The notes below the pieces were generated by a model. The model saw nothing but the letters and a program-made list of their open reading frames with translations. It was not told where the DNA came from and ran no database searches. Shown here piece by piece: positions 14,449 through 22,204 of a DNA stretch of 64,000 bases. How positions within the stretch are numbered: position 1 is the stretch's first letter; each line of letters starts with the position of its first letter. Source of the DNA: an uncultured Myxococcales bacterium. Lineage in GTDB: Bacteria > Myxococcota_A > UBA9042 > DTJE01. The stretch covers positions 1-64,000 of the forward strand of contig CAIOFV010000031.1 of NCBI GenBank assembly GCA_903857665.1, read 5' to 3'. Both the position numbers and the translations under genes were made by a program.

Positions 14449-17064
14449 ATGCGACTTGCGACGCGAGGAAACGGAATGTGGCACGACGGAACCCGGCTCC
14501 GGTCCCTGGTTGCGACGACCGCGGTGGTGCTGGCGGCGGTCACGGTGGCGGCGTGCGCGGGGGATGCGCCCGCCACGCAACCGTATCCGCCCACGCGGCT
14601 GACGTCCGACTACCAGTACCTGAAGGACGGCTACGGTCGCTACGTGACGTTCCACGGCGTGAACCTGTCGGCGTCGGCCAAGGTCCCGGCGAAGATCGGG
14701 GACGTGACGTTGTTCGGTCGTGACGGCGTGGACCCGCAGGTGCACCTGCCGATGCTGCAGGGGACGCCGTCCTACCTGGGCAAGCCGTTCCCCGGGTACG
14801 CGGTCACGCTGGCCGAGATCGCGCCGTTCGCCGACGCGGAAATGAAGAAGCTGCGCGACGCGGGCTTCAACAGCATCCGCCTGATGATCAACTGGGAAGG
14901 GGCCGAGCCGGCGGCCCGCGGCGCGTACGACATGGACTACATCAAGTCCATCCGCACCGTGGTGGAAGCGGCCAACAAGGTCGGCGTGTACGTGCTGCTG
15001 GACATGCACCAGGACATGTTCAGCCGCTTCCTGGTGACGCAGTACAACGAAAACCCGGGCGCCACCGACGACATCGGCAAGTTCCTGGGCGCGCTGTTCC
15101 CGCCCTACACGGACGTGGTTCGCGGCGAGGGCGCGCCCCGGTGGGTCGTCCAGGCCTGCCTGCCCGAAAAGAACATCGATTCGCCCCACTGGGCCCAGCC
15201 CCGCCTGCTGGCGAACATGGACCTGCCGGCGCTGTGCGACGTGCTGAGCGTCTACACCCTGGTCACCGGCAAGCCCCTGCTGGACGGCCTGGCCGGCCAG
15301 GTGGTGAGCAGCACCTGCGAGGACCCGGTGGGCAACAAGGACGATTTCTGCCAGACGATCGCGTCGTATTCCGAACTGCCGGCCTGCACGGGCAACGACA
15401 CGGGGCTGTGCAACAGCCTGCCCGGCTGGGCCGCGGGCATCACGGGCTACATCTGCAACGCGAACCACGAGACCTGGCCGATGACCGAATCCAGCGGGAT
15501 GCTGCCGTTCTTCCCGTGGGGCGCCGCGCTGGGGACCTCGCTGGAAGTGAACCGCTGCTACGCCTGCATGTTCGCCGGCGCGAAGGTGTTCCCGTCCCAG
15601 ACGTCCCCGGTGTGCGACGACGACCCCTGCGACGGGGCGACGCCGCCCGCCGAGTGCGCCGATCCCTGCCGCACGCCCCGCACGCCGACGCCCATTGCGT
15701 CGTGCCCGGCCGAAAAGGTGAAGCAGGTCCAGGTGCAGGCCTACGTGCAGGACGCCTATGCCCGCATGTGGCAGCAGGTCGCCTGCCAGGTGAAGGATCT
15801 GCCGAACGTGGCCGGCTACGACATCATGAACGAGCCGTCCAGCGCCATGTACTACCTGATCGCGGCGTCGGTGTTCGCGTCCACGGGCCTGACCGACGAG
15901 GCGCGCAGTGTGCTGGTCAGCCTGCTGGGCAAGGACGAGGGCACGCTGTTCCACAAGGTGCTGACCGGGCTGCGGCTGTTCCCGCCGCTGCCGTCGCAGA
16001 CGCTGACAGACGGTGTGACGCCCAACCCGGACTACGAATCCGGCAAGAAGGCCGTGCTGGCCGAGTGGGGCCTGGACAAGGTGGACTTCATGGGCGCGGT
16101 GGGCCTGCTGGGCGGGTTCGACTGGAACTACATGCGGCCGTTCCACGAGAAGATCGGCCAGGCGATCCAGGCCGCGGACCCGAAGGGCGTGATGTACCTG
16201 GAAGGCGCGATGGGCGGCAGCGGCTTCTCGCTGTCGGGGACGACCTCCCTGACGCGGCCCGCGGGGCTGAACGACATCGTGTACGCGCCGCACTTCTACC
16301 CGGACATCAATCCGTGGCTGTCGTTCGGCTTCAAGCCGCGCTGTTACGAAAAGGATGAGGTGCGCTGGCGCGACTACCAGGACGGCCTGAAGGCCAACAT
16401 GTCCACGGCGGCCTGGTCGCTGGGCCACATCCCGGTGGTGTTCGGCGAGTTCGGGACGTGGTTCGACTTCTGCGCGTACGAGGACGACCCCCTGGCGCGG
16501 GCGCTGGGGATGTCGTTTTCGGAGCAGTTCCTGGACGGCATGTACGAGGGGTTCGAGGCGCTGGGCCTGTCCCGGATGCAGTGGTCCTACGCGCCGGACA
16601 CCGATGCGCAATACGGCGAATGGTACGACCACGAGGACTTCAGCATCCAGGGGTCGGACCGGAAGTGGCGCGGCGAGGATGCGTGGTCGCGGCCGTACGC
16701 GCGGGCGCTGGCCGGCAAGCTGGTGGCGACGCACTTCTGGTCGCGGCTTCACGACTTCGACCCGCAGCACCACAGCGGGCAGGTGGACCCCGAGCGCGAG
16801 TTCCTGGTGACCTACGAGCGCAAGGAAACGGCCGCGCCGACCGAAATCGTGGTGCCGGACGCCCAGTACGGCGACGGGTTCTTCGTGTGGATTTCGGACG
16901 GCCGCGCGGCGTTCGACCCGGTGAGCCGGGTGCTGTACCACTACCCGGAAAACGACGCGCCCGGGGCCGTGCATTCCGTGAGGCTGCTGCCGCCGCTGGA
17001 CGGGAACACCCCTGCCGGCTGGCAGTACTTCTTCCATGGTGACCAGGTGATCACGGGCGACTGA
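14449..17064 (+). CDS. GH5 endoglycoceramidase-like lipoprotein
   Basis: 871 aa. A signal peptide with lipobox VAAC (Cys36) is followed by a TIM barrel: FHGVNLSASAK, FNSIRLMINWEG, LLDMHQDMFSR, DIMNEPSS (acid/base Glu462), LNDIVYAPHFYPD and VVFGEFGTWFD (nucleophile Glu667). DMHQD with NEP and GEFG is the pattern of endoglycoceramidases, which release the oligosaccharide from glycosphingolipids to leave ceramide. A C-terminal beta domain follows (about residues 775-871). An unusual Cys-rich insertion (about residues 260-420) makes it much longer than the roughly 450-500 aa typical of characterised enzymes. GAGGAG lies 6 bp upstream of the ATG. The neighbouring ceramidase would use its product. 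Confidence 0.82.
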   Translation: MRLATRGNGMWHDGTRLRSLVATTAVVLAAVTVAACAGDAPATQPYPPTRLTSDYQYLKDGYGRYVTFHGVNLSASAKVPAKIGDVTLFGRDGVDPQVHLPMLQGTPSYLGKPFPGYAVTLAEIAPFADAEMKKLRDAGFNSIRLMINWEGAEPAARGAYDMDYIKSIRTVVEAANKVGVYVLLDMHQDMFSRFLVTQYNENPGATDDIGKFLGALFPPYTDVVRGEGAPRWVVQACLPEKNIDSPHWAQPRLLANMDLPALCDVLSVYTLVTGKPLLDGLAGQVVSSTCEDPVGNKDDFCQTIASYSELPACTGNDTGLCNSLPGWAAGITGYICNANHETWPMTESSGMLPFFPWGAALGTSLEVNRCYACMFAGAKVFPSQTSPVCDDDPCDGATPPAECADPCRTPRTPTPIASCPAEKVKQVQVQAYVQDAYARMWQQVACQVKDLPNVAGYDIMNEPSSAMYYLIAASVFASTGLTDEARSVLVSLLGKDEGTLFHKVLTGLRLFPPLPSQTLTDGVTPNPDYESGKKAVLAEWGLDKVDFMGAVGLLGGFDWNYMRPFHEKIGQAIQAADPKGVMYLEGAMGGSGFSLSGTTSLTRPAGLNDIVYAPHFYPDINPWLSFGFKPRCYEKDEVRWRDYQDGLKANMSTAAWSLGHIPVVFGEFGTWFDFCAYEDDPLARALGMSFSEQFLDGMYEGFEALGLSRMQWSYAPDTDAQYGEWYDHEDFSIQGSDRKWRGEDAWSRPYARALAGKLVATHFWSRLHDFDPQHHSGQVDPEREFLVTYERKETAAPTEIVVPDAQYGDGFFVWISDGRAAFDPVSRVLYHYPENDAPGAVHSVRLLPPLDGNTPAGWQYFFHGDQVITGD

Positions 17065-17085
17065 CGGGACGGCTCGGGATCCCGT
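17064..17085 (+). terminator. Stem-loop after the GH5 gene, weak terminator candidate
   Basis: ACGGGA (17064-17069) can pair with TCCCGT (17080-17085), and an internal CGGGATCCCG palindrome (17075-17084) offers an alternative stem. No U-run follows, so if it terminates at all it would be by pausing or Rho. It may instead attenuate expression of the next gene. Confidence 0.2.
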
Positions 17086-17116
17086 TCGGGTCGAGGGCAT
17101 CGGACACGGAGGGATC

Positions 17117-18061
17117 ATGAGCCGACACGCGTTTTCACAGACCCTGGCCATCCTGACCGTGCTGGCGATTCCGCTGGCGGTGCGGGCGGAGGGTCCGGCT
17201 GCGCCGCCGCCCGCCGCATCCGATGCCACGCAGGTGACCGCGCCCCCGGCGACCGGCGGACCGAAGTGGCCCGGGCCGCACCTCGGGAATCGGCTGATCG
17301 CGTCGGTGGACCTTCAGGGGGCGTACAACCCGCTGGGCATCCAGGTGATCGCGTCGCTGGACCGGCGCTATGTCTACGACATCGACGAGCAGCGGCATAT
17401 CGAGTGGTCCTACGTGCAGGCGGGCCTGCAGGCGATGGTCAGCCCGGCCATCGCCTCGGGGGGAGTCCACATGGACTGGACGCCGGCGGCGGTGCTGAAC
17501 CTGCGCCTGCAGGCCGACGTGATCGGGTACTACGGCATCATGGGCGCCCTGCGGCAGTTCGACGACCGGCCGAAGCACTTCGACGCCGATCGGAACGCGG
17601 ACAGCCTGCCGGGCCACGACCGGACCGGCGCCGCCTTCCGGGTGATGCTGCAGCCGACGCTGGCGCTGCAGGTCAGCAAGGTCATCCTGCGGGACCAGTG
17701 CAACGTGTCGCTGTACCAGTTCGTCGGGTCGGGGCGCTTCTTCTACGACTACGAAAACGACACGCTGATGGCCCCGACGGAACTGCTGGTGTTCAACCAG
17801 ACCTTCCTGCTGATCGAGGCCTGGAAGTCCAAGCGCGACGCGCTGCTGTACGTGGGCGGGCTGTACGACGTGACCTACACCGCGAAGACCGAGGTCCGGC
17901 GGCAGCGCGTCGGGGGCATCCTCCTGGTGCAGCCCAAGGACCCCTGGGGTCCGCTGGACCGCCTGCGCATCTACGTGATGGGCGGCTACATCCTCGAGGA
18001 CCAGAACCGCCGCGGCGAGCCCTTCTTCGCGGGGGGCATCGGGACGGATTTCGATCTGTAG
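17117..18061 (+). CDS. Probable outer-membrane protein, family unknown
   Basis: 314 aa. The N-terminal signal peptide probably ends at VRA-EG (residue 24) and is followed by a Pro/Ala/Thr-rich linker. The rest is rich in alternating aromatic and hydrophobic residues (VDLQGAYNPLGIQ, WSYVQAGLQAMVSP, VLNLRLQADVIGYYG) and ends in GGIGTDFDL. This suggests a small beta-barrel of the kind seen as hypothetical proteins in myxobacteria. No catalytic motif was found. It lies 52 bp after the GH5 gene on the same strand and may be the last member of the sphingolipid unit. GGAGG precedes the ATG by 6 bases. Function is not known. Confidence 0.6.
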   Translation: MSRHAFSQTLAILTVLAIPLAVRAEGPAAPPPAASDATQVTAPPATGGPKWPGPHLGNRLIASVDLQGAYNPLGIQVIASLDRRYVYDIDEQRHIEWSYVQAGLQAMVSPAIASGGVHMDWTPAAVLNLRLQADVIGYYGIMGALRQFDDRPKHFDADRNADSLPGHDRTGAAFRVMLQPTLALQVSKVILRDQCNVSLYQFVGSGRFFYDYENDTLMAPTELLVFNQTFLLIEAWKSKRDALLYVGGLYDVTYTAKTEVRRQRVGGILLVQPKDPWGPLDRLRIYVMGGYILEDQNRRGEPFFAGGIGTDFDL

Positions 18062-18096
18062 GGATTCATCGCGCCGTGCGCCGTGCGATCGTGTCG

Positions 18097-18125
18097 TTGA
18101 CCGTCCCCAGGGGGGCGCCTAGACT
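18097..18125 (+). promoter_or_regulatory. Sigma70-type promoter upstream of the RhuM remnant
   Basis: TTGACC (18097-18102) and TAGACT (18120-18125) are separated by exactly 17 bp. The start site would be near 18132, leaving a leader of about 67 nt before the ATG at 18199. It is among the better consensus matches in the window and appears to survive although its gene has decayed. Confidence 0.55.
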
Positions 18126-18198
18126 TCGCGCATCTCAGGTCCAAGCCTTCCACCGTATGGCGCGTCATGGTGTCGCAACGGTGAGCCGAGGAGCCGAA

Positions 18199-19071
18199 AT
18201 GACGACGCCGACGAAGCCCGACGGCGGGTTGGTTCCCCAGCCTGCCGGCGAGTTCCTGCTGTATCGTACCGAGGACGGCACCCTCCGGATCGAGTGCCGG
18301 TTCGAAGATGCGACGGTCTGGCTGACGCAGGCCCTGATGGCGGACCTGTTCCAGACATCGATCCCGAACATCAACATGCATCTGAAGGCGATCTACCGCG
18401 AAGGCGAACTGGACGAACCGGCAACTGTTAAGGATTGCTTAACCGTTCGAACCGAAGGCAATCATCCGGGACATCCGGTCGTCCGAAAAGGTGTTCTGGC
18501 GAAAGGTGATGGACATCTACGCGACCAGCATCGACTACGACCCGCGGGCCGAGGCGTCGGACGCGTTCTTCAAGACCGTGCAGAACAAGATGCACTGGGC
18601 GGCGCATGGCCACACGGCGGCCGAGGTCATCGCACAGCGCGTAGACGCGGACCGACCCAACATGGGACTGACCAGTTGGGCGGGTGCGCGACCGCGCAAG
18701 GCGGACGTGGCGGTCGCCAAAAACTACCTGGACGCCGCGGAACTGGACGTGCTGAACCGGATCGTGACGGCGTACCTGTGGAATTCGCGGAACTGCAGGC
18801 GATCCGACGCAGGCCGATGACGATGCGCGACTGGCTGGCGAAAATGGACGACTTCCTGAAGGTCAGCGACCGCGACATCCTGACGCATGCGGGACGGATC
18901 AGCCACGAGACGGCGGTGCTGAGGGCCGAAGCGGAGTTCGGGAAGTACCAGCAGCAGATCCTGGCCCAGCCGACCCGGGCGGACACGGACTTCGACGAAG
19001 CCGCCCGGAAGGTCGGAAAGCTCCCGACATCGCGCAAGCACAAGGACAAGCCGGAGGGACAGGACCGATGA
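18199..19071 (+). pseudogene. RhuM-family protein, frameshifted and internally deleted
   Basis: RhuM (virulence RhuM / Fic-DOC-associated) proteins are about 330 aa and often sit inside restriction-modification loci. Here the N-terminus is in frame from ATG 18199 (FLLYRTEDGTLRIECRFED, then WLTQALMADLFQ) to TVRTEGN at about 18462. The middle (RDIRSSEKVFWRKVMDIYA to LNRIVTAYL) continues in the +1 frame, 18461-18778. The end (EFAELQAIRRRPMTMRDWL) returns to the first frame. Roughly 75 residues expected between TEG and RDIRSSEK are absent. The second shift coincides with a TG duplication (TGTG, 18777-18780). The first frame happens to stay open, so a scrambled 290 aa protein could still be made, but not a functional RhuM. 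Confidence 0.75.
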
Positions 19072-19235
19072 AGCGGGACGCCGCGGTCACCTGGAGCAGG
19101 CACGCGACGGACTTCACCGCGACGCACGACGGGAAGCCTTGGAACTACGCGCTGGTCCCGCACGAGGCTGTTTCCGAAAACCGGACCCTTGCGGGGCTGG
19201 TCGCGATGCATCGGGTGAAGCCGTCGGTGGCGTGA
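19068..19235 (+). pseudogene. C-terminal remnant of a type III-like restriction/helicase subunit
   Basis: A short frame of 55 codons from ATG 19068, overlapping the end of the RhuM remnant. Its peptide contains GKPWNYALVPHEAV followed by NRTLAGL. This resembles the very end of type III Res/DEAD-box restriction subunits, where a GKPWxYLLIPHDxI...NxTLxGL pattern is seen. All helicase and nuclease motifs are missing, so this is most likely the last scrap of a deleted restriction gene beside RhuM. Assignment by eye from a short stretch. Confidence 0.5.
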
Positions 19236-19271
19236 CTGGAACGAAGTTTGAAGGCCGGGTGGGGCGCTCCC

Positions 19272-19300
19272 TTGCCAGTTCCCACTCGGACCCATAATAT
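19272..19300 (+). promoter_or_regulatory. Promoter of the HTH gene, leaderless type
   Basis: TTGCCA (19272-19277) and TAATAT (19295-19300) have the ideal 17-bp spacing. The -10 ends only 7 bp before the ATG at 19308, so transcription would begin at or next to the start codon. No Shine-Dalgarno is present upstream. The gap contains the palindrome CCTAGG (19301-19306), a possible operator for autoregulation. Confidence 0.6.
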
Positions 19301-19307
19301 CCTAGGT

Positions 19308-19826
19308 ATGAAGGAGTTCGGACAGGCGATCCGTCGCCAGCGCCTTGGCCTCGGGTTCACGCAGGCGGAGGTGGCGCGACGGTCCGGAGTCAGCCTGGCC
19401 ACCCTCCAGAACATCGAGGCGGGCCGCGCCAACCCGGCGTTTTCCACGCTGTCGAAGGTGCTGCACGAAATCGCCCTGACGCCGCGTTGTCAGGCCGTGG
19501 AGCCGGACTGGGACGCCCTGTGCCGACTGGGGTTGCCGCTGTCGGCGGCCCGGTCCTCCAGGACCGTGCGGGGATCCGCGGACCGGCTGATCCGGGAACT
19601 GGCGCCCGCGCTGACCGCCTTGTCCTGCGACACCGTGGGTGAAACCAGCCGGGAGGCGGAGGCGCTGCAGGCGCTGTTGCTGGCGCTGCGACTACACTTT
19701 CCGGACTTCTTCGCGGCGCGCTTTTCCCGGAGTTCGCTGGCGTGGAGAATGGCGACGAGGGCCCCGGATGGGCGGGTCACCAAACTCTACCGGATTGCCC
19801 GTGCGGCCCTCGCGGAGTACCTGTGA
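19308..19826 (+). CDS. XRE-family HTH regulator, antitoxin-like
   Basis: 172 aa. Residues 1-60 form a Cro/C1-type helix-turn-helix: FGQAIRRQRLGLGFTQAEVARRSGVSLATLQNIEAGRANPAFSTL is split here as FGQAIRRQRLGLGFTQAEVA and SGVSLATLQNIEAG. The remainder is helical and has no named domain. The start at 19308 is chosen because it opens the HTH and because the promoter -10 lies immediately before it, implying a leaderless message. Its stop overlaps the next start by one base (TGATG), so the pair is translationally coupled. Such HTH plus nucleotidyltransferase pairs are known in toxin-antitoxin and AbiE-like systems. It sits next to restriction remnants. Confidence 0.75.
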   Translation: MKEFGQAIRRQRLGLGFTQAEVARRSGVSLATLQNIEAGRANPAFSTLSKVLHEIALTPRCQAVEPDWDALCRLGLPLSAARSSRTVRGSADRLIRELAPALTALSCDTVGETSREAEALQALLLALRLHFPDFFAARFSRSSLAWRMATRAPDGRVTKLYRIARAALAEYL

Positions 19827-20344
19827 TGGCGATGGACGGCGACCTCCTGGACCGGTTCCTGGACCTGGCCGTGGACCGGCTGGATGGCGATTGGGTCATC
19901 ATCGGCGGGATGGTCCTTCCCCTGGTCGGCATCCAGCATCGGGTCACGCTGGACATCGACGTGGCGGGACCGGAGGGGAACCTGCAGACGCTGGAACTCC
20001 TGGAAATCGCCCAGGCGATCGGGCTTCCGCCCGAGGCGGTGAACCAGGCGGCGGCGTTCTTCCTGCACCGGATTCCGGGGTGGGAGCGACACCTGATCCC
20101 CGTCCGCAAGGGGTTGCGCGCGACCTTCCACCGCCCCGATGCGACGTTGTACGTGCTGCTGAAACTGGCGCGGCTCACGGCGACGGACCTGGCGGACTGC
20201 CTGCAGTATCTGCAGTGGGCGTGCGACCGGAACGAGCCGATCGAGGCGGAGGCGTTGAGGCAGGCGGTCGATCGTGAACTGGGGGCAGGGCACGGACCCG
20301 AGAAGCGGGAACGTCTGAAGGCGGTCCGGGCCGCGCTGGCCTGA
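19826..20344 (+). CDS. Nucleotidyltransferase-fold protein (AbiEii/MNT-like), toxin candidate
   Basis: 172 aa. Residues 24-48 read WVIIGGMVLPLVGIQ then TLDIDVAGP. A GG followed after about 13 residues by an Asp-x-Asp (Asp43, Asp45) is the pattern of pol-beta-type minimal nucleotidyltransferases, including AbiEii toxins and related antitoxin-associated families. The rest is helical; a third catalytic carboxylate was not identified with certainty. Start ATG 19826 overlaps the stop of the XRE gene. The two-gene layout suggests a toxin-antitoxin or abortive-infection module in which this would be the effector; it could equally be a housekeeping DUF6036-type protein. A GC hairpin (20353-20366) follows. 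Confidence 0.6.
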   Translation: MAMDGDLLDRFLDLAVDRLDGDWVIIGGMVLPLVGIQHRVTLDIDVAGPEGNLQTLELLEIAQAIGLPPEAVNQAAAFFLHRIPGWERHLIPVRKGLRATFHRPDATLYVLLKLARLTATDLADCLQYLQWACDRNEPIEAEALRQAVDRELGAGHGPEKRERLKAVRAALA

Positions 20345-20352
20345 ACGCGGAA

Positions 20353-20366
20353 GGCCCGTTCGGGCC
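20353..20366. terminator. GC hairpin between convergent genes, possible bidirectional terminator
   Basis: GGCCCGTTCGGGCC forms a 5-6 bp stem with a tiny loop, 9 bp after the plus-strand stop at 20344 and 4 bp before the minus-strand stop at 20370. There is no U-tract. Its position exactly between two convergent genes is the main support. Confidence 0.4.
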
Positions 20367-20369
20367 GAA

Positions 20370-21419
20370 TCACCGCAGCATCATGCTTTCGAAGATCGCC
20401 TTGTCCTTCCGGACCTCCTCGGCGCCGTCCTTGCGGATCCGCAGCTCCAGGTCGGCGTTGAACCGGAAGTAGTACGGGTTGATGGTCAGCCGGGCGACCA
20501 GGCGCCTGTACCAGGGCTGTTCCGCCAGCAGGTAGCGGGATTCCAGCAGCGTCGGGTTCGACAGCGCGATCGAGATGCTTTCCTTGCCTTCGCGCCACAG
20601 GAAGCCCAGGTCCCGCGGGTACGACTTCCCGCTGGGATGGGCGATGAAGTTCGCTTCCGTGACGGCCAGCTTGCTGCCGTCCTGGATCAGGATCTGGTCG
20701 CCCTTGGCGAACATGAACAGGGGCAGCTTCACCGACCCGTACTTCGGCGCGGAAACGAACTGGAAGAAGATGCAGTTGTAGTCGGCGATCGACAGCCGCC
20801 CCCAGTACCAGTGGCCCAGGATCTTCGACAGCCGGATGTTGCCGAAGTTGTGATCGTGGTAGCCGGTGCCGCGGACCTCGTGCTCCTGGCCGTCGTAAGC
20901 GATTTTTCCGGTCACGACGCCGCTGGGGACCGCGACGATCCACCCGAGGTAGTCGTGCAGATCCTCGCCGAAGTAGCACTTGCCCACCCCGGGCCGCCAC
21001 GACGGGACGGTCCGGACGAAGTGCAGATCCGCCGAGTCCCCGCCCACCTCGAAGTGGATGTCGTACGTCTGCAGGTTGCCCCGGACCCAGTTGCGGCCGG
21101 CCTTCACGTCGCAGGTGTCCGTGGCGGCGCTGAACGCGCTGCCGGGCAGGTTGTCGACGTGCATCCGCGACTTCCCGGACGGGTCCCGGATGATCAGCTT
21201 GATCTGGGGCGAGCAGGGGATGCCGATGTTGCCGGTCGGCTTGGTGTAGAGGACCGCCACGACCGTCGTCCCGTCGTCCAGGTGGGCGTCGAAGTACCAC
21301 CACTCGAAGCGCCCCGGCAGGTTGTCGACGCGCGAGCCGTCCTCCCAGACCTGGGGCTCCCGGCTCATGCCCTCCTTGGCAAACCACTCGTCCGTGATCG
21401 CGGGGAAGACACCGCTCAT
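20370..21419 (-). CDS. CrtC/AttH-like lipocalin-type protein
   Basis: 349 aa, cytoplasmic (no signal peptide). It shows GRFEWWYFDAHLDDGT (about residues 31-46) and, later, GTGYHDHNFGNIRL, both typical of the hydroxyneurosporene-synthase (CrtC)/AttH superfamily, two consecutive lipocalin-like barrels that bind hydrophobic molecules and in some members hydrate carotenoid double bonds. No carotenoid genes are nearby, so pigment synthesis should not be assumed. GGGAGGG lies 11 bases before the ATG at 21419. It follows the acetoacetate-decarboxylase-like gene by 26 bp on the same strand and likely works with it. A related lipoprotein is encoded at 48306-49634. Confidence 0.7.
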   Translation of the reverse strand: MSGVFPAITDEWFAKEGMSREPQVWEDGSRVDNLPGRFEWWYFDAHLDDGTTVVAVLYTKPTGNIGIPCSPQIKLIIRDPSGKSRMHVDNLPGSAFSAATDTCDVKAGRNWVRGNLQTYDIHFEVGGDSADLHFVRTVPSWRPGVGKCYFGEDLHDYLGWIVAVPSGVVTGKIAYDGQEHEVRGTGYHDHNFGNIRLSKILGHWYWGRLSIADYNCIFFQFVSAPKYGSVKLPLFMFAKGDQILIQDGSKLAVTEANFIAHPSGKSYPRDLGFLWREGKESISIALSNPTLLESRYLLAEQPWYRRLVARLTINPYYFRFNADLELRIRKDGAEEVRKDKAIFESMMLR

Positions 21420-21445
21420 GGCTCGACCCTCCCGGTTGGATGACG

Positions 21446-22123
21446 TCAGGGGATGCGCTCGGCTTCCCACATGGTGAACGGCGTGAAGTTGCGGACCAGC
21501 ACCGTGACCGACATCATCGGCTTGGGCAGGTCGAACCCTTCCAGGCGCGCGTGGCCCCGGAACAGGTACGTCTTGGCCTGGGCGATCCCGACCTTGAACG
21601 GGAACGCCCACATCACGCCGTCCTTCTCGCGCGCCATGAACCCGCTGGCGAAGAGGCTGGTCGGCCACAACCGCCAGACCGCCGCCGGCAGGGACACCAG
21701 CGGCGACCCCTCGATGATGTACTTTTCGTTGTTCTCGGCGGTCGCCTCGACCTCGATCCGGTCCCCCTTTTCGGTCCACTGCACCGCCACCGGACGCTTG
21801 GCCATGTTGGCGCCCGCGGCCCACGTCACGACGTTCGGGTCGGTGTTGCACAGGCGCATCACGTGCTGGACGGTCCCGCGACCCGGGTAATCGACCGGGA
21901 TCAGGATCCCGGCGTCGTAGCAGTCGAGGAAGTCGTCCTTTTCGCACCCGGGCCGGGGGTCGTACAGGCGGCTGTACCGGAACAGCCCCACCGCGTAGCA
22001 GGCCAGGCCGGGCAGCAGTTCGTGGATGCGCGCGCCCTTGGGGACCACGTGCGCCATGGATTTCGCGGACACCATGTTGACGTTGACGAGCACGTCGCCC
22101 GCCTTTCGGATGATTTCAGCCAT
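21446..22123 (-). CDS. Acetoacetate-decarboxylase-fold protein, tentative
   Basis: 225 aa without signal peptide. The layout (PVDYPGRGTVQHVMRLCNTDP, then YIIEGSPLVSLPAAVWRLWP, and a strand-rich end) resembles the acetoacetate decarboxylase-like superfamily, where a G.P segment precedes the active-site Lys. The catalytic KK pair is not visible here, so a decarboxylase activity is doubtful and a hydratase- or ligand-binding role is possible. GAGGAG lies 6 bp upstream of the ATG at 22123. It is the first gene of a two-gene unit with the CrtC/AttH-like protein and diverges from the PD-(D/E)XK-like gene. Family assignment is by eye only. Confidence 0.4.
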   Translation of the reverse strand: MAEIIRKAGDVLVNVNMVSAKSMAHVVPKGARIHELLPGLACYAVGLFRYSRLYDPRPGCEKDDFLDCYDAGILIPVDYPGRGTVQHVMRLCNTDPNVVTWAAGANMAKRPVAVQWTEKGDRIEVEATAENNEKYIIEGSPLVSLPAAVWRLWPTSLFASGFMAREKDGVMWAFPFKVGIAQAKTYLFRGHARLEGFDLPKPMMSVTVLVRNFTPFTMWEAERIP

Positions 22124-22204
22124 CGTTTCTCCTCGATTCACGATTCCCTGGAAACGCCACGAATGGGCGTACTCTAGCACCATCGGGTTCCCAGGAGGAT
22201 CGCT

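Noticed and set aside
18199..19071. Accepting the continuous 290-codon frame as an intact gene
   Set aside because: Its middle part is out of the frame that encodes the conserved RhuM sequence, and about 75 codons are missing.
20370..21419. Calling the WWYFD protein a carotenoid hydratase (CrtC)
   Set aside because: The fold matches, but there are no carotenoid genes in the window and many relatives have other roles; only a family-level call is given.
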